Source: JAFGPL01 sp963781805
GTDB lineage: Bacteria > Bacteroidota > Bacteroidia > Bacteroidales > UBA10428
Length of the DNA stretch: 64,000 nt
Assembly: GCA_963781805.1 (NCBI GenBank)
Contig: CAWAHF010000004.1
Span: forward strand, 4,464,001 to 4,528,000
Reading direction: 5' to 3'
Position numbers and translations under genes: made by a program
Part shown: one piece after another, positions 24,726-34,510 of the stretch
Position numbering within the stretch: position 1 is the stretch's first letter
How the letters are laid out: each line of letters opens with the position of its first letter
The notes under the pieces: model-generated
What the model was told of the DNA's origin: nothing
Database searches by the model: none
What the model saw: the letters and a program-made list of their open reading frames with translations, nothing else

Positions 24726-26932
24726 TCCATCATCAAAGGAATATCAAAGGGTTGGATTCCGTTTTTTAGCAAATACTTTTTATCTTCCTCAAAAACTTTA
24801 TTGAACCAGTTGAAATCATTTTCAGACTTTTTAATGGCCAGACGATAATTCTCAATGGCTGATTTTTTATTTCCCAGGCTCCACTCAATATGTCCAAGGT
24901 TGAGATAGTCATTTCGTTTTCCATTTTTAGAAATAAATTTTTTCATATATTTCTGAGCGCTCTCCAATTTGTCAACCACAAAATAGCACCAGGCTATTGC
25001 TTTCTGATTCTTACTGTCATCGGGATGTTGGTATTCTATTTTAAAGAAGTATTTTAAAGCAGTTTCATATTCCTCAAGTTCCATATATGTCTGGCCCAAA
25101 TAAGCCTGAATCTGTATATCTTCGGGATTTTGCTTTTCAGCTTCATGATAATATTCAACTGCCTTTTTGAAGTTTTTGGTTTTACGATAACAAAAAGCAA
25201 TTTTATTGTATAACCAGAACCTATTTGTCTCAAAAAGTTCGGCTTTATGATAGTATTCCAACGCCAATTGAAGGTTCCCGGTTTGCTGATAACAAAATGC
25301 AATTTTCTCGTAAAGCTCAAAGTTACTCTCCTTATCCAAGACACAATTTAAGAATAATGCAAGCGCTTCGGAATAATAGTTTTTTTCAAAAAAGAATTCT
25401 CCGATATTGCGTAAAATTTTATTGTCTTCAACCAAAATCTTGAAAAATCCCGAATTATATATATTGAAATTCAAATCAAATATGTCTTCAAATTCATTTT
25501 TCCACGAATGCAATTTATAGAACCGGTATAAATCCTGAAAATATTGTGCAATTATGGCTTTGTTATGTGTTGTGGCATTTACCAGCTCATCGTCATCCTT
25601 CATTTCGTTCATAGCTTTAAGCTCCATGTTAAACAATTCTGTCATCATAGATTTTTGAGCTGAAGGCATGTGTTTGACATTCAGGCAAAAAGAATATTTG
25701 TCTGAATTACACATAAAAGATGTATTTTCCAATCCCTCGGCAAACTGATAGATATCAAGATTCTCCTTAATATTATCAAGTGAATTGATAACCACTTTAT
25801 TGTCTTTGTAAAATGGAAGGAACCAATTGCTTATTTCATCGAAAAAATCAAATTGTTTAAGCATGGCGAAAGCGCCAAGAAAAACATCGGCTCCTTCAAT
25901 CTGCATATTTGAGAATTCCTCGAATTTTTTATAAACGTCCGGTGAATCTTTGAAAAAATTTTCCCATTCTGGATTTTTTTCGTCTGATAAATTAAATGAC
26001 GAAATATTTTCAATATCGAGTTTTTCCTCCAATTGCGATTTGATTTTCAAAACCTCAGGCAAAATCTCATCTTTTATTTTTTTGGCAATTTTTTCAGTTT
26101 CTTTTGATTTGATAAAATGAAAAATAACCAGTTCAATATTGTCATTTAGCGCTTTGTCACCCTGCATAGTTTTCAGTCTATTTAAAATTTCAGGATAATA
26201 AACCAGCCTTACATCATAAAAGTGCAATCCAATTAGCCAGCCAATCAAGGCTCTTTGCCATACCTGATCTTCTGCCTGTTCATAAAAATCAAGCAACAGC
26301 ATAATTTTATTACTGTCAAAATGGCGGAAAAGAGATAATGTTAATGCGGTTACTAAAATGGATTTGTCATACCAGGGCAGTGCTTTTGTTTTAACGATCT
26401 TGCTTACAAGATCAATTTCGGCTTCGCCAAATTTATCTGTAAACCAAATTAGCTCAAAGATTCTGGAAAGGCTGTTTTTATACCCGTTTTCCTTATCGCT
26501 ATCCGAAGGTTTATGTTGGGTTTTTGTATCTAAAATTAGTTGAACTTCTCTTTCAAATTCAAGCTCTTCAACCAGTTTTTCAGAATCGTTTTTAGTAATT
26601 TTTGAATTTCCTGATATTCGGTTCCTGAACTTATAATAGCTTAACATGTTAAACCCTATAATTAAATCCTCGCGTATGTCATCGGCCAATTCAATAAGCG
26701 ATTTAACAAGCTTCTGATACACTTTTTCCTTTTCTGGATCATCGTCTAGTTCAAAGGAATATTTTAGCATATTTTTATAGGTATCATAATTATGTTCCAA
26801 CCGTATTTTTAAATCGGTATTTCGACATTTTCCTGCAAGTTCATTAAGTATGTTGAATGCGGGCATAAGCCGTTTCTGAAATATATATTTAAAGAAAAAC
26901 TGATATTTTTCCAAAAGTTGTTTGTAATTCAT
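24698..26932 (-). CDS. Large TPR-repeat protein
   Basis: A 744-residue soluble protein with no signal peptide. The N-terminal two-thirds is helical and unassigned. The C-terminal part, about residues 515-720, holds tetratricopeptide repeats with recurring YEKIAFCYQQTGNLQLALEY, YNKIAFCYRKTKNFKKAVEY and QAYLGQTYMELEEYETALKY units. TPRs mediate protein-protein contacts, so a scaffold role is likely. It overlaps plsC tail-to-tail and lies upstream of the SiaC-like gene on the same strand with an 88-base gap, so a link with that signalling pair is possible but unproven. Confidence 0.8.
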   Translation of the reverse strand: MNYKQLLEKYQFFFKYIFQKRLMPAFNILNELAGKCRNTDLKIRLEHNYDTYKNMLKYSFELDDDPEKEKVYQKLVKSLIELADDIREDLIIGFNMLSYYKFRNRISGNSKITKNDSEKLVEELEFEREVQLILDTKTQHKPSDSDKENGYKNSLSRIFELIWFTDKFGEAEIDLVSKIVKTKALPWYDKSILVTALTLSLFRHFDSNKIMLLLDFYEQAEDQVWQRALIGWLIGLHFYDVRLVYYPEILNRLKTMQGDKALNDNIELVIFHFIKSKETEKIAKKIKDEILPEVLKIKSQLEEKLDIENISSFNLSDEKNPEWENFFKDSPDVYKKFEEFSNMQIEGADVFLGAFAMLKQFDFFDEISNWFLPFYKDNKVVINSLDNIKENLDIYQFAEGLENTSFMCNSDKYSFCLNVKHMPSAQKSMMTELFNMELKAMNEMKDDDELVNATTHNKAIIAQYFQDLYRFYKLHSWKNEFEDIFDLNFNIYNSGFFKILVEDNKILRNIGEFFFEKNYYSEALALFLNCVLDKESNFELYEKIAFCYQQTGNLQLALEYYHKAELFETNRFWLYNKIAFCYRKTKNFKKAVEYYHEAEKQNPEDIQIQAYLGQTYMELEEYETALKYFFKIEYQHPDDSKNQKAIAWCYFVVDKLESAQKYMKKFISKNGKRNDYLNLGHIEWSLGNKKSAIENYRLAIKKSENDFNWFNKVFEEDKKYLLKNGIQPFDIPLMMDYLAVSEGV

Positions 26933-27020
26933 TTTGTCAGTATATTTTTTATAAATTTTAAAAATCAGCCTACAGGTAATTAAACAAATATCAGGCCAAT
27001 TCGGGGAAAGAAATATCGAA

Positions 27021-27395
27021 TTAATTGCTGACTACATTAAACGGGAGGTTGCAATTAGAAGCAAATTCTTCACCCATTTCCTTCATTTCTAAATCGCCGA
27101 AGTCATAATACCAGATGATCTCCACTTCACCTCCTTTTTTAGTTATCAACTCCAGAACTGAAATAATATTCAAAATCATCTTGGTGGAAGAAGTATTAAG
27201 GTATTCGAACTTTAGTTTAAGATGTGTCACTTGGTTTGGATTTTTACAGTATCCTTTAAGCCAGTCGAGTAATGGATTATAAAACTCAAAAATGTTTGCA
27301 GGTAAAGAGACTCCTGTTATTTCAAAATGGTTGGTGTATTTATCGAAATGCACCAATGGAGTATCATGAGTTGCTTCTATATTCAAAGGCTTCAT
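27021..27395 (-). CDS. SiaC-like (DUF1987) regulatory phosphoprotein
   Basis: A 124-residue STAS-like protein of the DUF1987 family. In Pseudomonas aeruginosa, SiaC is phosphorylated by the SiaB kinase, dephosphorylated by the SiaA PP2C phosphatase, and in its free form activates the diguanylate cyclase SiaD. The motif KFEYLNTSSTKMIL places a threonine at position 68, the same number as the known SiaC phosphosite. It diverges from a TPR/SpoIIE-phosphatase gene 250 bases away, which could be its SiaA-like partner. No SiaB or cyclase is seen nearby. Confidence 0.82.
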   Translation of the reverse strand: MKPLNIEATHDTPLVHFDKYTNHFEITGVSLPANIFEFYNPLLDWLKGYCKNPNQVTHLKLKFEYLNTSSTKMILNIISVLELITKKGGEVEIIWYYDFGDLEMKEMGEEFASNCNLPFNVVSN

Positions 27396-27645
27396 ACTAT
27401 TCTGCTAATATTGGCTTAATAGTCATTAACATAACCTTAAAAATAATAAAAAGAAAGCTGATTTCAAAAAATGAAAAATTAATTGTCTGACAGTTACATA
27501 AGAGCATGAGTCCTGAATTTTCTCTTTGATTGTTACTAAATAGGTTCTAATTCTTGAAAAAACGGGATTTTTTATTAAGAAGAAATTAAAGATTTTATTA
27601 TAACTTTATTTTCGATATGAACCAAATAGGTAAATTGAAACTAAA

Positions 27646-30180
27646 ATGATTAAACATTATAAATTAAGATTTTTACTTGCAACCATAGTTTGTTTCCTGG
27701 CCCAATCCATTCATTGTTCTGTTTTTTATTCTGACCATTTTACTTTCCATTTGATATCCTTACAGGAAGGTTCGCAACCGGGTGAAAAGACCAACCAATA
27801 TAAAAAGTATATTTCACAGGGTGACAGCCTATTAAAACAAAAGCAATATCAGGCGGCAATGACTCAGTTTCAAAAGGCTACCGAACTGATGCCATTTGAG
27901 GAATATCCCCGCCTGCAGATGCAAAAAATTGAAGCAATTCTAGGTGTTCAACAACTTGAAGAACAAAAAAAACATAATGTTTCTGTTAAATCAGATACCA
28001 TACGTAAAGAAAATCCTCAGCAAGTGCAGGTTCCAACAATAAAGCAGACAAAAGAAGAGAAATTGCGAAAAGATAGTCTTCGGAATAATATTATGGAGAA
28101 GTATAAAACAACACTTCAAAATATAGAATCCATTGAAAATCAGAATGAGAAGTCTAATGTGTTATCAACTATTGCCAGTGAGCTTCAAGATGCAGGTGAT
28201 AATGACAAAGCGCTTGATCTTTATTCCAAATCACTGAAAATTGAGGAAAAACTGGGGAATAAGAAAAAAGCTTCAGACATCCTGACAAAGATGGCCGAAG
28301 CATATAAAGATTCGGGTCTGTATAATACATCTATCCAAACACTTGAAAAATCTGCTTCTCTCAAACAGGAAGTCGGCGATGAAGAAGGAGTATCCAAAGT
28401 CTTGAATAACATTGGTAAAATTTATGAATCTACTTATGATTATGACCATGCCATTGAGAACTTTAAAAAATCTGCAGAGGTAAAAAGCAAATTAAAAGAT
28501 GAAAAGGGATTATCTGATGTAATGGATAATATTGGCAACATTTATTTTAAAAAACAGATTCTCGAAAAATCAATCGACTCTTATAAAAAATCTGCAGAAC
28601 TCAGTGAAAAATTAAATAATACGGATGAGTTGGGCGCTACATTTAATAAAATGGGTGTGGCATACTTTGAATTGGGCAAATATAATGAAGCTGAAAAATA
28701 TTACCAGCGTTCGTTGGATTTAAAAAAACAAACCGGGAACGAAAAGGATGAATCGATGGCATTAAATAACCTTGGAAACATAAATTATAACGAGAACAGG
28801 TATCAGAAAGCCATTTCATTTTACGAACAGTCGCTTTCGTTGAAAGAAAATACAGATTATACCTATGGAAAAGCAGTTAGTTACTTCAATCTTGGAAATG
28901 CATACAGGCAACTTGAATCAATTCCCGAAGCAATTAAATATTATGAAGCATGTAAAAATCTTTCGTTGCAAAATAATTATGAAGAACTACTGGCCAAAAG
29001 TTTAAAGGTTCTAATTCAACTTTATACCAACAGCAATCAGGTAAACAAAGCTAATGATTATGAAAAAATGCTGGCAACCTCGGAGTATCAGGATGTTGAT
29101 TTTGAAACACAACTGTCTGAAAGTCAAATTATAGGCGAAACAGATGCAAATCAGGAAATTATTTTTAAACTTACCGAAGAAGTCAGAAAACAAAAGGAAA
29201 TCGCTGAACGGGAATCGAAGGAACGTGCACGCGAAAATCTATTAAATAGTCAAAGACTACGGATTAAAAATGAGCAAATAGCGAGGCAACGTATCATCCT
29301 GATTTCTATGATTGCAGTGATTATACTGGTTATTGGCGTGCTGAGTCTTATTTATTATCAAATGGTTCAGAAAAAGAAAGCAAATAAAATACTAACTGAA
29401 AAAAATAATTTAATATCCAAACAGGCCAAACTTATAACAGATAATATTAAATCGGCAAGCGCAATACAGCGTGCGGCCATGCCTCCTGATGAAGTGATGA
29501 AAAAAGAGCTGCCGGAACATTTTGTTCTCAATATGCCCAAGGATATTGTGAGTGGTGATTTTTACTGGATGGAAAAACGTGACGGTAAAATATTTGTAGC
29601 AGTTGCAGACTGCACAGGTCATGGTGTTCAGGGTGCGGTTGTCAGTATGTTGGGAATGGCTCTGCTCAACGAAATTGTAAATAAAAGCTTTGGTGAAAAA
29701 CCAGGTGAAATCCTGAGCCAACTTAGCATTAAACTAAAAGCAGCGTTGCATGCAAGCGGTGATGTTGCAGAAATACGCGAAGGTATGGATATTGTGCTTT
29801 TAAAGTTCGAAAAGTCCTTGAATGAACTGGAATTTTCCGGCGCCAATAATCCGATATATATCATTCGCAACAATGATATTATTGAATATAAAGGAGATAG
29901 ATCACCTATTGGATATTACAGCAAGGAAGTGAACTTTACTAACCAGCATGTTAAACTTCAATCAGGCGATTCCATTTATATGTTTTCTGATGGATTTGCA
30001 GATCAGCTTAACGGTGAAAATTATAAAAAATATCTTACGAAACGATTCAGGAATCTGCTGGTTGAGATTGATGTTTTGCCAATGGAAAAACGCAAAGAAA
30101 AGCTCCTGCAGGAATTTCATGATTGGAAAGGCGGATTTCAGCAGGTAGATGATGTTATGATCCTTTGTATTAAGCTCTGA
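27646..30180 (+). CDS. Membrane TPR protein with SpoIIE/PP2C serine phosphatase domain
   Basis: An 844-residue protein. A signal-like hydrophobic segment covers about 8-25. Periplasmic TPRs run from about 45 to 480 (GNKKKASDILTKMAEAYKDS-type units, ALNNLGNINYNENRYQKAIS). A transmembrane helix lies near 546-566 (IILISMIAVIILVIGVLSLI), then a short coiled coil. The SpoIIE PP2C domain occupies about 600-844, with metal residues in GDFYWMEKRDGKIFVAVADC, TGHGVQGA, FSGANNPIYII and FSDGFADQ. It probably senses a periplasmic signal and dephosphorylates an anti-sigma or SiaC-like partner. The divergent DUF1987 gene is the obvious candidate. Confidence 0.9.
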   Translation: MIKHYKLRFLLATIVCFLAQSIHCSVFYSDHFTFHLISLQEGSQPGEKTNQYKKYISQGDSLLKQKQYQAAMTQFQKATELMPFEEYPRLQMQKIEAILGVQQLEEQKKHNVSVKSDTIRKENPQQVQVPTIKQTKEEKLRKDSLRNNIMEKYKTTLQNIESIENQNEKSNVLSTIASELQDAGDNDKALDLYSKSLKIEEKLGNKKKASDILTKMAEAYKDSGLYNTSIQTLEKSASLKQEVGDEEGVSKVLNNIGKIYESTYDYDHAIENFKKSAEVKSKLKDEKGLSDVMDNIGNIYFKKQILEKSIDSYKKSAELSEKLNNTDELGATFNKMGVAYFELGKYNEAEKYYQRSLDLKKQTGNEKDESMALNNLGNINYNENRYQKAISFYEQSLSLKENTDYTYGKAVSYFNLGNAYRQLESIPEAIKYYEACKNLSLQNNYEELLAKSLKVLIQLYTNSNQVNKANDYEKMLATSEYQDVDFETQLSESQIIGETDANQEIIFKLTEEVRKQKEIAERESKERARENLLNSQRLRIKNEQIARQRIILISMIAVIILVIGVLSLIYYQMVQKKKANKILTEKNNLISKQAKLITDNIKSASAIQRAAMPPDEVMKKELPEHFVLNMPKDIVSGDFYWMEKRDGKIFVAVADCTGHGVQGAVVSMLGMALLNEIVNKSFGEKPGEILSQLSIKLKAALHASGDVAEIREGMDIVLLKFEKSLNELEFSGANNPIYIIRNNDIIEYKGDRSPIGYYSKEVNFTNQHVKLQSGDSIYMFSDGFADQLNGENYKKYLTKRFRNLLVEIDVLPMEKRKEKLLQEFHDWKGGFQQVDDVMILCIKL

Positions 30181-30220
30181 TTACACTAAACGATTACAAT
30201 TCTTTTCAAACAGAGATAAA

Positions 30221-30250
30221 AAAAGGCACATTAATTTGTGCCTTTTATTT
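30221..30250. terminator. Hairpin terminator between the phosphatase gene and HU
   Basis: Perfect stem AAAAGGCACA / TGTGCCTTTT with loop TTAATT, flanked by A-rich sequence on the left and T-rich on the right. It can end both convergent transcripts. Confidence 0.88.
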
Positions 30251-30295
30251 TAACCCTAAGAAATTTTCACATAACCAACTAGTCAATCCTAACAA

Positions 30296-30559
30296 TTAAA
30301 GAACCAATTCAGCTCCTGGTTTGAATTTCACAACTTTCTTTGCAGGAATTTTAATTTCTTTTCCAGTTTGAGGGTTACGTCCGGTTCTGGCGCTTCTTTG
30401 TACAACAGAGAAAGAACCAAATCCAACAAGACCTACTCTGTCACCTTTTTTAAGTGCACCGGTAACAGCCTTGATTGTAGCATTTAAAGCTTTTTCACTA
30501 GCAGCTTTTGTCAATCCTGACTTGCTTGCAATAGCATCAATTAATTGTCCTTTGTTCAT
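30296..30559 (-). CDS. HU-family DNA-binding protein
   Basis: An 87-residue nucleoid protein that bends DNA as a dimer. It begins MNKGQLIDAIASKSGLTKAA, has the conserved GLVGFGSFSVVQRSARTGRN arm with the intercalating-loop sequence RNPQTGKEIKI, and ends KVVKFKPGAEL. It is complete and single-domain. About 399 bases upstream (30560-30958) contain no gene; they should hold its promoter, but I see no clear TAnnTTTG element or other structure there. Confidence 0.95.
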   Translation of the reverse strand: MNKGQLIDAIASKSGLTKAASEKALNATIKAVTGALKKGDRVGLVGFGSFSVVQRSARTGRNPQTGKEIKIPAKKVVKFKPGAELVL

Positions 30560-30958
30560 AATTCTATAAGTTTTATTAATACTCTTGTTAAAAATAGAAA
30601 ATAGTCTTGTGTATTAAAAGTATTTCACAATGAAATAATTAACTAAAAACCATAAGTTATCAACTATTTTCAGGGTATCTGTTAATAATTCTGCGGTTGA
30701 AACCGTTGGGATTGTTAGGTTTTGGTCGACAAGAATATTTTTGGTGTTTGTAATAATTTATAAATCAGATAATTATAAATCTTCTAAAAGAACATGTCTT
30801 TCCATAAGGTATATCTTTCAAAGTCTGCTTTATTACACGGGTGCGAGAATATTTTTTTTGGTAATTGAAAAATATTGCTGATTGTTTTATAAAATCTGGA
30901 TCAATCTGTATGAAAAGCATATTTCCTGAGAATTAAAACCAATACTTACTCGTAAAAC

Positions 30959-32032
30959 TTAAAAATCAATGGAAAGTTGTTGATCAAATCTTTTTTCTAC
31001 TGAATTTGAAACGGAGAGACCTAATAGCCGAACGCCCCTATTTGCATAATCGATAACCGATGCCAATTCAACCGTGGTTTGATGGATCAATTCCGTTGTA
31101 AGGCTGCTGTTAAAGCTTTTACTTCTTGTTATCTGTTCAAAATTTTCAAACTTAACTTTCAGAGTAAGAGTACGACCCGTAAAATTGCTTTTTCTAAGTC
31201 TCTCTTCCAGAATCTGGCCTATATTGTATAGTTCTGTTAAAATTTCATTTAAATGTATCAAATCTGTTTCAAATGTTCTTTCAGCGCCTACCGATTTTCT
31301 GTTTTTCTCCGGTTCAACTTCTCTCCGGTCTATTCCTCTTGCAATATCATAATAATAGGAACCTGCCTTGCCAAATTGATCAATTAAATCACGCCTTGAA
31401 AATTTTTTAAGGTCCAAACCTGTTAAAATACCCATTTTATGCATTTTCATGCTGGTAACTTTTCCTACTCCGAAAAATTTTTCAACAGGTAATTTTTCAA
31501 TAAAAGACTCTGAGTCTTCTGGTTTTATAAGATATAGGCCGTCTGGTTTATCATAGTCCGATGCAATTTTAGCCAGAAATTTATTTATTGAGATGCCGGC
31601 TGAGGCTGTAATGCCGATTTTATCTAAAATTCTTTTTTTTATTTCTTTTGCTATCAAAGTAGCCGAACCAATATTTTTTTTATCCTTCGTAACATCCATA
31701 AATGCTTCATCCAGGGATAAAGGTTCAACGAGTATTGTATATTCTGTTAAAATTTCAAGGATTTGTTTTGATACAGATTTGTAAACATCAAACCGGGGTG
31801 CTATAAAAATCAACTCGGGACACTTTTTTTTGGCTGTGATTGAGGCCATTGCCGAATGAATTCCAAATCTTCTCGCTTCGTAACTGGCAGCGGCTACCAC
31901 ACCACGGGGATAATCACCACCTACGACAACCGGTTTATCTCTAAGTTTCGGATTATCTCTTTGTTCCACTGAGGCATAAAAGGCATCCATATCGATATGA
32001 ATTATCTTTCTATAAGGATTTTCTGCTGTCAT
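30959..32032 (-). CDS. dinB: DNA polymerase IV
   Basis: A Y-family translesion polymerase of 357 residues. Catalytic blocks are IHIDMDAFYASVEQRDN (about 12-28), the Y-family steric-gate region AASYEARRFGI, and EPLSLDEAFMDVT near residue 105 with the catalytic Asp-Glu. The little-finger domain follows KFFGVGKVTSMKMHKMGI. The C terminus (QLSIDF) lacks a clear QxxLxLF-type clamp motif; QQLSIDF may be a weak version. It diverges from mnmD with a 76-base gap that holds both promoters. Confidence 0.95.
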   Translation of the reverse strand: MTAENPYRKIIHIDMDAFYASVEQRDNPKLRDKPVVVGGDYPRGVVAAASYEARRFGIHSAMASITAKKKCPELIFIAPRFDVYKSVSKQILEILTEYTILVEPLSLDEAFMDVTKDKKNIGSATLIAKEIKKRILDKIGITASAGISINKFLAKIASDYDKPDGLYLIKPEDSESFIEKLPVEKFFGVGKVTSMKMHKMGILTGLDLKKFSRRDLIDQFGKAGSYYYDIARGIDRREVEPEKNRKSVGAERTFETDLIHLNEILTELYNIGQILEERLRKSNFTGRTLTLKVKFENFEQITRSKSFNSSLTTELIHQTTVELASVIDYANRGVRLLGLSVSNSVEKRFDQQLSIDF

Positions 32033-32108
32033 TTGGTAAATTCTACAACGAATTTAATACCAATAATCAAATATTGAATACTTTTATAAGTATAGATTTA
32101 AATGACAA

Positions 32109-32765
32109 ATGGAGATAGTTAAAACAGCAGATGGCTCTGATACGTTATATTCCCGCAGTCTTGATGAAAGTTACCATTCCACCTATGGAGCCGTAACCGA
32201 ATCGATGCATGTGTTTATAGATGCAGGATTTAACATTCTGAAAGAAGATTATTTAACTATATTCGAGGTAGGGTTCGGGACAGGATTAAATGCACTGCTT
32301 ACGCTCATTGAATCTCAGAAAACAAACCGAAAAGTTAAGTATTATACGTTGGAACTATATCCGTTGGAAATGGATGTAATTCTAAATTTGAATTATACCA
32401 GTATGGTCTCGTTAGATGAAGATAACGAAGCTCATTATTATTTAATGCATCGTTGCAAATGGGGCAAAGATGTAGCAATTACCAATAGTTTTTGCCTTCA
32501 TAAGATCAAAGGGAATTTAGAAACAATAAAGATTCCGAAAAATATTCATCTGGTTTATTTTGATGCCTTTTCTCCTGAAAAACAGCCTGAAATGTGGACC
32601 CTCCCAATATTCAATAAAATATATGAAAAAATGAAGCCTTCGGCAGTATTGACAACCTATTGTGCCAAAGGTAACGTAAAACGTATTCTTAAATCTGTCG
32701 GGTTTAGAATTGAAAATTTGCCTGGACCCCCGGGTAAAAGAGAAATGATAAGAGCTATTAAATAA
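32109..32765 (+). CDS. mnmD: MnmD, tRNA 5-aminomethyl-2-thiouridine methyltransferase
   Basis: Carries out the last methylation that makes mnm5s2U34 in tRNA wobble positions. It has 218 residues, equal to the methyltransferase half of MnmC without the oxidase half. The SAM motif FEVGFGTGLNALLTL lies near 50-64, and the active-site block LVYFDAFSPEKQPEMW near 150-165. The N-terminal SLDESYHSTYGAVTESMHVF stretch is typical of MnmD/MnmC. It is a free-standing enzyme, as is usual in Bacteroidota. Confidence 0.92.
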   Translation: MEIVKTADGSDTLYSRSLDESYHSTYGAVTESMHVFIDAGFNILKEDYLTIFEVGFGTGLNALLTLIESQKTNRKVKYYTLELYPLEMDVILNLNYTSMVSLDEDNEAHYYLMHRCKWGKDVAITNSFCLHKIKGNLETIKIPKNIHLVYFDAFSPEKQPEMWTLPIFNKIYEKMKPSAVLTTYCAKGNVKRILKSVGFRIENLPGPPGKREMIRAIK

Positions 32766-32908
32766 AAGTCTGGATTATCCGGATATTCAGGCTTTATACT
32801 TCCGAACATTCAACTCGTGTTTAGTGTTAATAAATGGATAGAAAAAGAAGCTGATTCTTTCCTATTTAATTAACTCAATATTTGTATTTTTACTAAATCA
32901 ATAAAATT

Positions 32909-33373
32909 ATGGAATATTTAAAAAAAGGTGATAAAGCACCTGATTTCACCGGGAATAATCAGGATGGTAAATCATTAAACTTAAAAGATTTTAAAGGGAA
33001 AAGGGTAATCCTTTATTTTTATCCAAAAGATGATACACCGGGTTGTACAGCTGAAGCATGTAATTTACGTGATAATTATAATGATTGGATTGCTAAGGGA
33101 TATGAAGTAATTGGAGTGAGTCCGGATAATGAAAATTCACATAAAAAATTTAAAGACAAGCATCAGTTACCTTTTACGCTTATTTCGGATCCGAATCATG
33201 AAATTCTAAAGGCTTACGGAGCCTGGGGTATGAAAAAAATGTATGGAAAATCGTATGAAGGAGTATTGAGAACTACCTATATTATAAATGAGGATGGAAT
33301 TATTGATGAAGTTTTTACCAAGGTTGATACTCAAAATCATACAACTCAATTATTAGAGGCACTAAAACTCTGA
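32909..33373 (+). CDS. bcp: Thioredoxin-dependent peroxiredoxin (BCP/PrxQ)
   Basis: Reduces hydroperoxides using thioredoxin. It has 154 residues. The peroxidatic Cys46 in DDTPGCTAEA and a second Cys51 five residues on form the atypical 2-Cys pair of PrxQ. The usual YFYPKDDTPGCT and GVSPDNENSHKKF blocks are present. It sits 21 bases before recA on the same strand, so oxidative-stress defence and DNA repair genes may share a transcript here. Confidence 0.95.
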   Translation: MEYLKKGDKAPDFTGNNQDGKSLNLKDFKGKRVILYFYPKDDTPGCTAEACNLRDNYNDWIAKGYEVIGVSPDNENSHKKFKDKHQLPFTLISDPNHEILKAYGAWGMKKMYGKSYEGVLRTTYIINEDGIIDEVFTKVDTQNHTTQLLEALKL

Positions 33374-33394
33374 CTAACCAAAACAACTTAAATA

Positions 33395-34411
33395 ATGGCA
33401 AAGGAACAATCAATAGATGATGTCAGACAGCAAAAATTAAAAGCGCTTGAACTGACTTTAGGCAAAATAGAGAAAGATTTCGGCAAAGGTGCAATTATGA
33501 AAATGGGTGACCATGCAATCGTTAACGTATCATCCATACCTTCCGGTTCAATAGCATTAGATATAGCATTGGGAGTCGGAGGTTACCCGCGTGGACGTGT
33601 TACCGAAGTTTTCGGTCCTGAATCATCGGGTAAAACTACACTCACTATTCATGCTATTGCCGAAGCCCAGAAAGCTGGAGGTATTGCAGCATTTATTGAT
33701 GCAGAACATGCTTTCGACAGGTTTTATGCCAAGAAACTTGGTGTTGACGTTGAAAACCTATTCATTTCCCAACCCGATGACGGTGAACAGGCGTTGGAAA
33801 TTACCGATCACCTCATTCGTTCCGGTGCTATTGACATTATCGTAATTGACTCGGTTGCGGCATTAACACCGCGAGCTGAAATAGAAGGTGAAATGGGTGA
33901 TTCAAGGATGGGATTGCAGGCCAGGCTAATGTCGCAGGCATTGCGTAAATTAACTGCCAATATCAGTAAAACCAATACATGTTGTATTTTCATCAACCAG
34001 TTACGTGAAAAAATTGGAGTTATGTTCGGAAATCCGGAGACAACAACAGGCGGAAATGCTCTAAAATTTTATGCTTCCGTCAGAGTGGACATCCGAAGAA
34101 TGAGCCAAATTAAGGAGGGAGAGGAAGTAATGGGAAACCGTACAAGGGTTAAGATTGTAAAAAATAAACTAGCGCCTCCTTTCAGAAAAGCAGAGTTTGA
34201 CATAATGTACGGTGAAGGTATCTCCAGGATAGGCGAAATCATCGACTTGGGAGTTGACAATAATATTATCAAAAAAAGCGGTTCGTGGTTCAGCTATGGC
34301 GATACGAAACTTGGACAGGGCAGGGATGCTGTTAAATCATTGCTTGCTGATAATCCGGAACTGTCAGAAGAACTTGAAACCAAAATTTTTGCTCTATTGA
34401 AGCCTCAATAA
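33395..34411 (+). CDS. recA: RecA recombinase
   Basis: ATP-dependent strand-exchange protein and SOS coprotease. It has 338 residues. The P-loop GPESSGKTT lies at 74-82. Walker B is in IDIIVIDSVAAL, followed by loop L1 EGEMGDSRMGLQARLMSQAL and the CCIFINQLREKIGVMFGNPETT block with loop L2. The C-terminal acidic tail is short (NPELSEELETKIFALLKPQ). No intein or interruption is seen. A strong bidirectional terminator follows. Confidence 0.98.
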   Translation: MAKEQSIDDVRQQKLKALELTLGKIEKDFGKGAIMKMGDHAIVNVSSIPSGSIALDIALGVGGYPRGRVTEVFGPESSGKTTLTIHAIAEAQKAGGIAAFIDAEHAFDRFYAKKLGVDVENLFISQPDDGEQALEITDHLIRSGAIDIIVIDSVAALTPRAEIEGEMGDSRMGLQARLMSQALRKLTANISKTNTCCIFINQLREKIGVMFGNPETTTGGNALKFYASVRVDIRRMSQIKEGEEVMGNRTRVKIVKNKLAPPFRKAEFDIMYGEGISRIGEIIDLGVDNNIIKKSGSWFSYGDTKLGQGRDAVKSLLADNPELSEELETKIFALLKPQ

Positions 34412-34469
34412 AGTGTTTTTATATAGGGTTTGATGGATTAAATTCAAAAACCAAAAATCAAATTATAAA

Positions 34470-34495
34470 AAAACCCGCAAGTTGCGGGTTTTTTC
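34470..34495. terminator. Bidirectional terminator between recA and rpoD
   Basis: Stem AAACCCGCAA / TTGCGGGTTT with almost no loop, flanked by a run of A on the left and T on the right. It serves both convergent genes. Confidence 0.92.
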
Positions 34496-34510
34496 ATTTA
34501 ATAATTTACA

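Noticed and set aside
30560..30958. Small RNA or riboswitch upstream of HU
   Set aside because: No stable hairpin with a T-run and no recognised motif was seen in this 399-bp gap.
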